From the NCBI RefSeq assembly GCF_015694525.1, contig NZ_JADQDM010000003.1, positions 372,001-436,000 on the forward strand: DNA of 64,000 nt, given 5' to 3'. Both the position numbers and the translations under genes were made by a program. Under the pieces are notes generated by a model, which saw nothing but the letters and a program-made list of their open reading frames with translations, did no database searches and was not told the origin of the DNA. The first letter of the stretch is position 1. Each line of letters begins with the position of its first letter. This document shows positions 63,803 to 64,000 of this stretch, piece after piece. This stretch comes from Hymenobacter ruricola (GTDB lineage Bacteria > Bacteroidota > Bacteroidia > Cytophagales > Hymenobacteraceae).

Positions 63803-64000
63803 TCAGTAAGAGTAAAGGTGCAGGAAAGATAGGCCCACTGGGAGTAGCTTAGCATCATTCTATTTCAATACTACTTTAGGGGTTTCACAAAACAATGCTT
63901 CCCCTCAGAGCACGTAGAGGTAGCGCTTGGGTACCATTTATTACGTTGTCGTACTACCTGAAAGCTGGCACCACGGCCCTGAAAACATGCGTTTTTACCG
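63803..64000. other. Upstream region of the HEPN gene at the window edge
   Basis: 198 bases of mixed composition without a credible gene up to the end of the window. It should contain the promoter of the HEPN gene; no clear operator was seen. Confidence 0.3.

Overview
The window looks like a chromosome segment of a GC-rich Bacteroidota bacterium, most likely a Hymenobacter-like member of the Cytophagales. The signs are two very large secreted proteins with type IX secretion sorting domains (one type A, one type B), a LytTR response regulator, a TonB-receptor-like outer-membrane barrel, several secreted serine hydrolases with TPR tails, and a Bacteroidota-style TAnnTTTG promoter element next to blaI. 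I see no rRNA, tRNA, CRISPR array or transposase.

Layout. 1-6.6 kb: two alpha/beta hydrolases, two decayed gene fragments, a DinB-like protein, a serine hydrolase and a zinc-peptidase-like protein. 6.7-28.4 kb, mostly minus strand: serine hydrolases (SxxK fold, some with TPR tails), a retropepsin-like protease whose 5' end derives from a copy of the nearby sigma-factor gene, two giant T9SS substrates, an ECF sigma/anti-sigma/membrane-protein operon, an outer-membrane barrel receptor, and a BlaI/BlaR1-type pair with three palindromic operators. 28.4-33.05 kb: a DUF72 gene, an Old-Yellow-Enzyme gene broken by one TAA codon, a Tat-exported aldo/keto reductase and an AraC regulator; the last three are bracketed by two near-identical terminator hairpins.

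33.2-46.5 kb is an accessory, probably integrative, island. It begins with repeats and a tyrosine recombinase, then an excisionase-like HTH protein and a SLOG protein. After these comes a set of poorly known genes: two paralogous proteins resembling the VirE N-terminal/BT4734-like domain, four copies of a small unrecognised beta-rich domain spread over three proteins, and a protein with family-A polymerase-like motifs A, B and C. The spaces between these genes are long, very GC-rich and full of perfect hairpins. A leader element is recognisable upstream of at least two genes and partly upstream of others. This is the best candidate here for an undescribed replication module.

46.5-63.8 kb is a defence island. 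It holds a WG-repeat protein, an XRE regulator, and a tightly coupled operon of TerB-type protein, DUF2791 (BrxD-like) ATPase and Lhr/BrxHI-like helicase. Next comes a coupled minus-strand operon resembling AVAST type 1: metallo-beta-lactamase-fold protein, trypsin-STAND protein and two small paralogous proteins. It ends with a DUF4365-TPR protein and a HEPN-type gene whose catalytic motif has been put out of frame by a perfect 16-bp tandem duplication.

Assignments rest on motif recognition by eye; no database search was possible.
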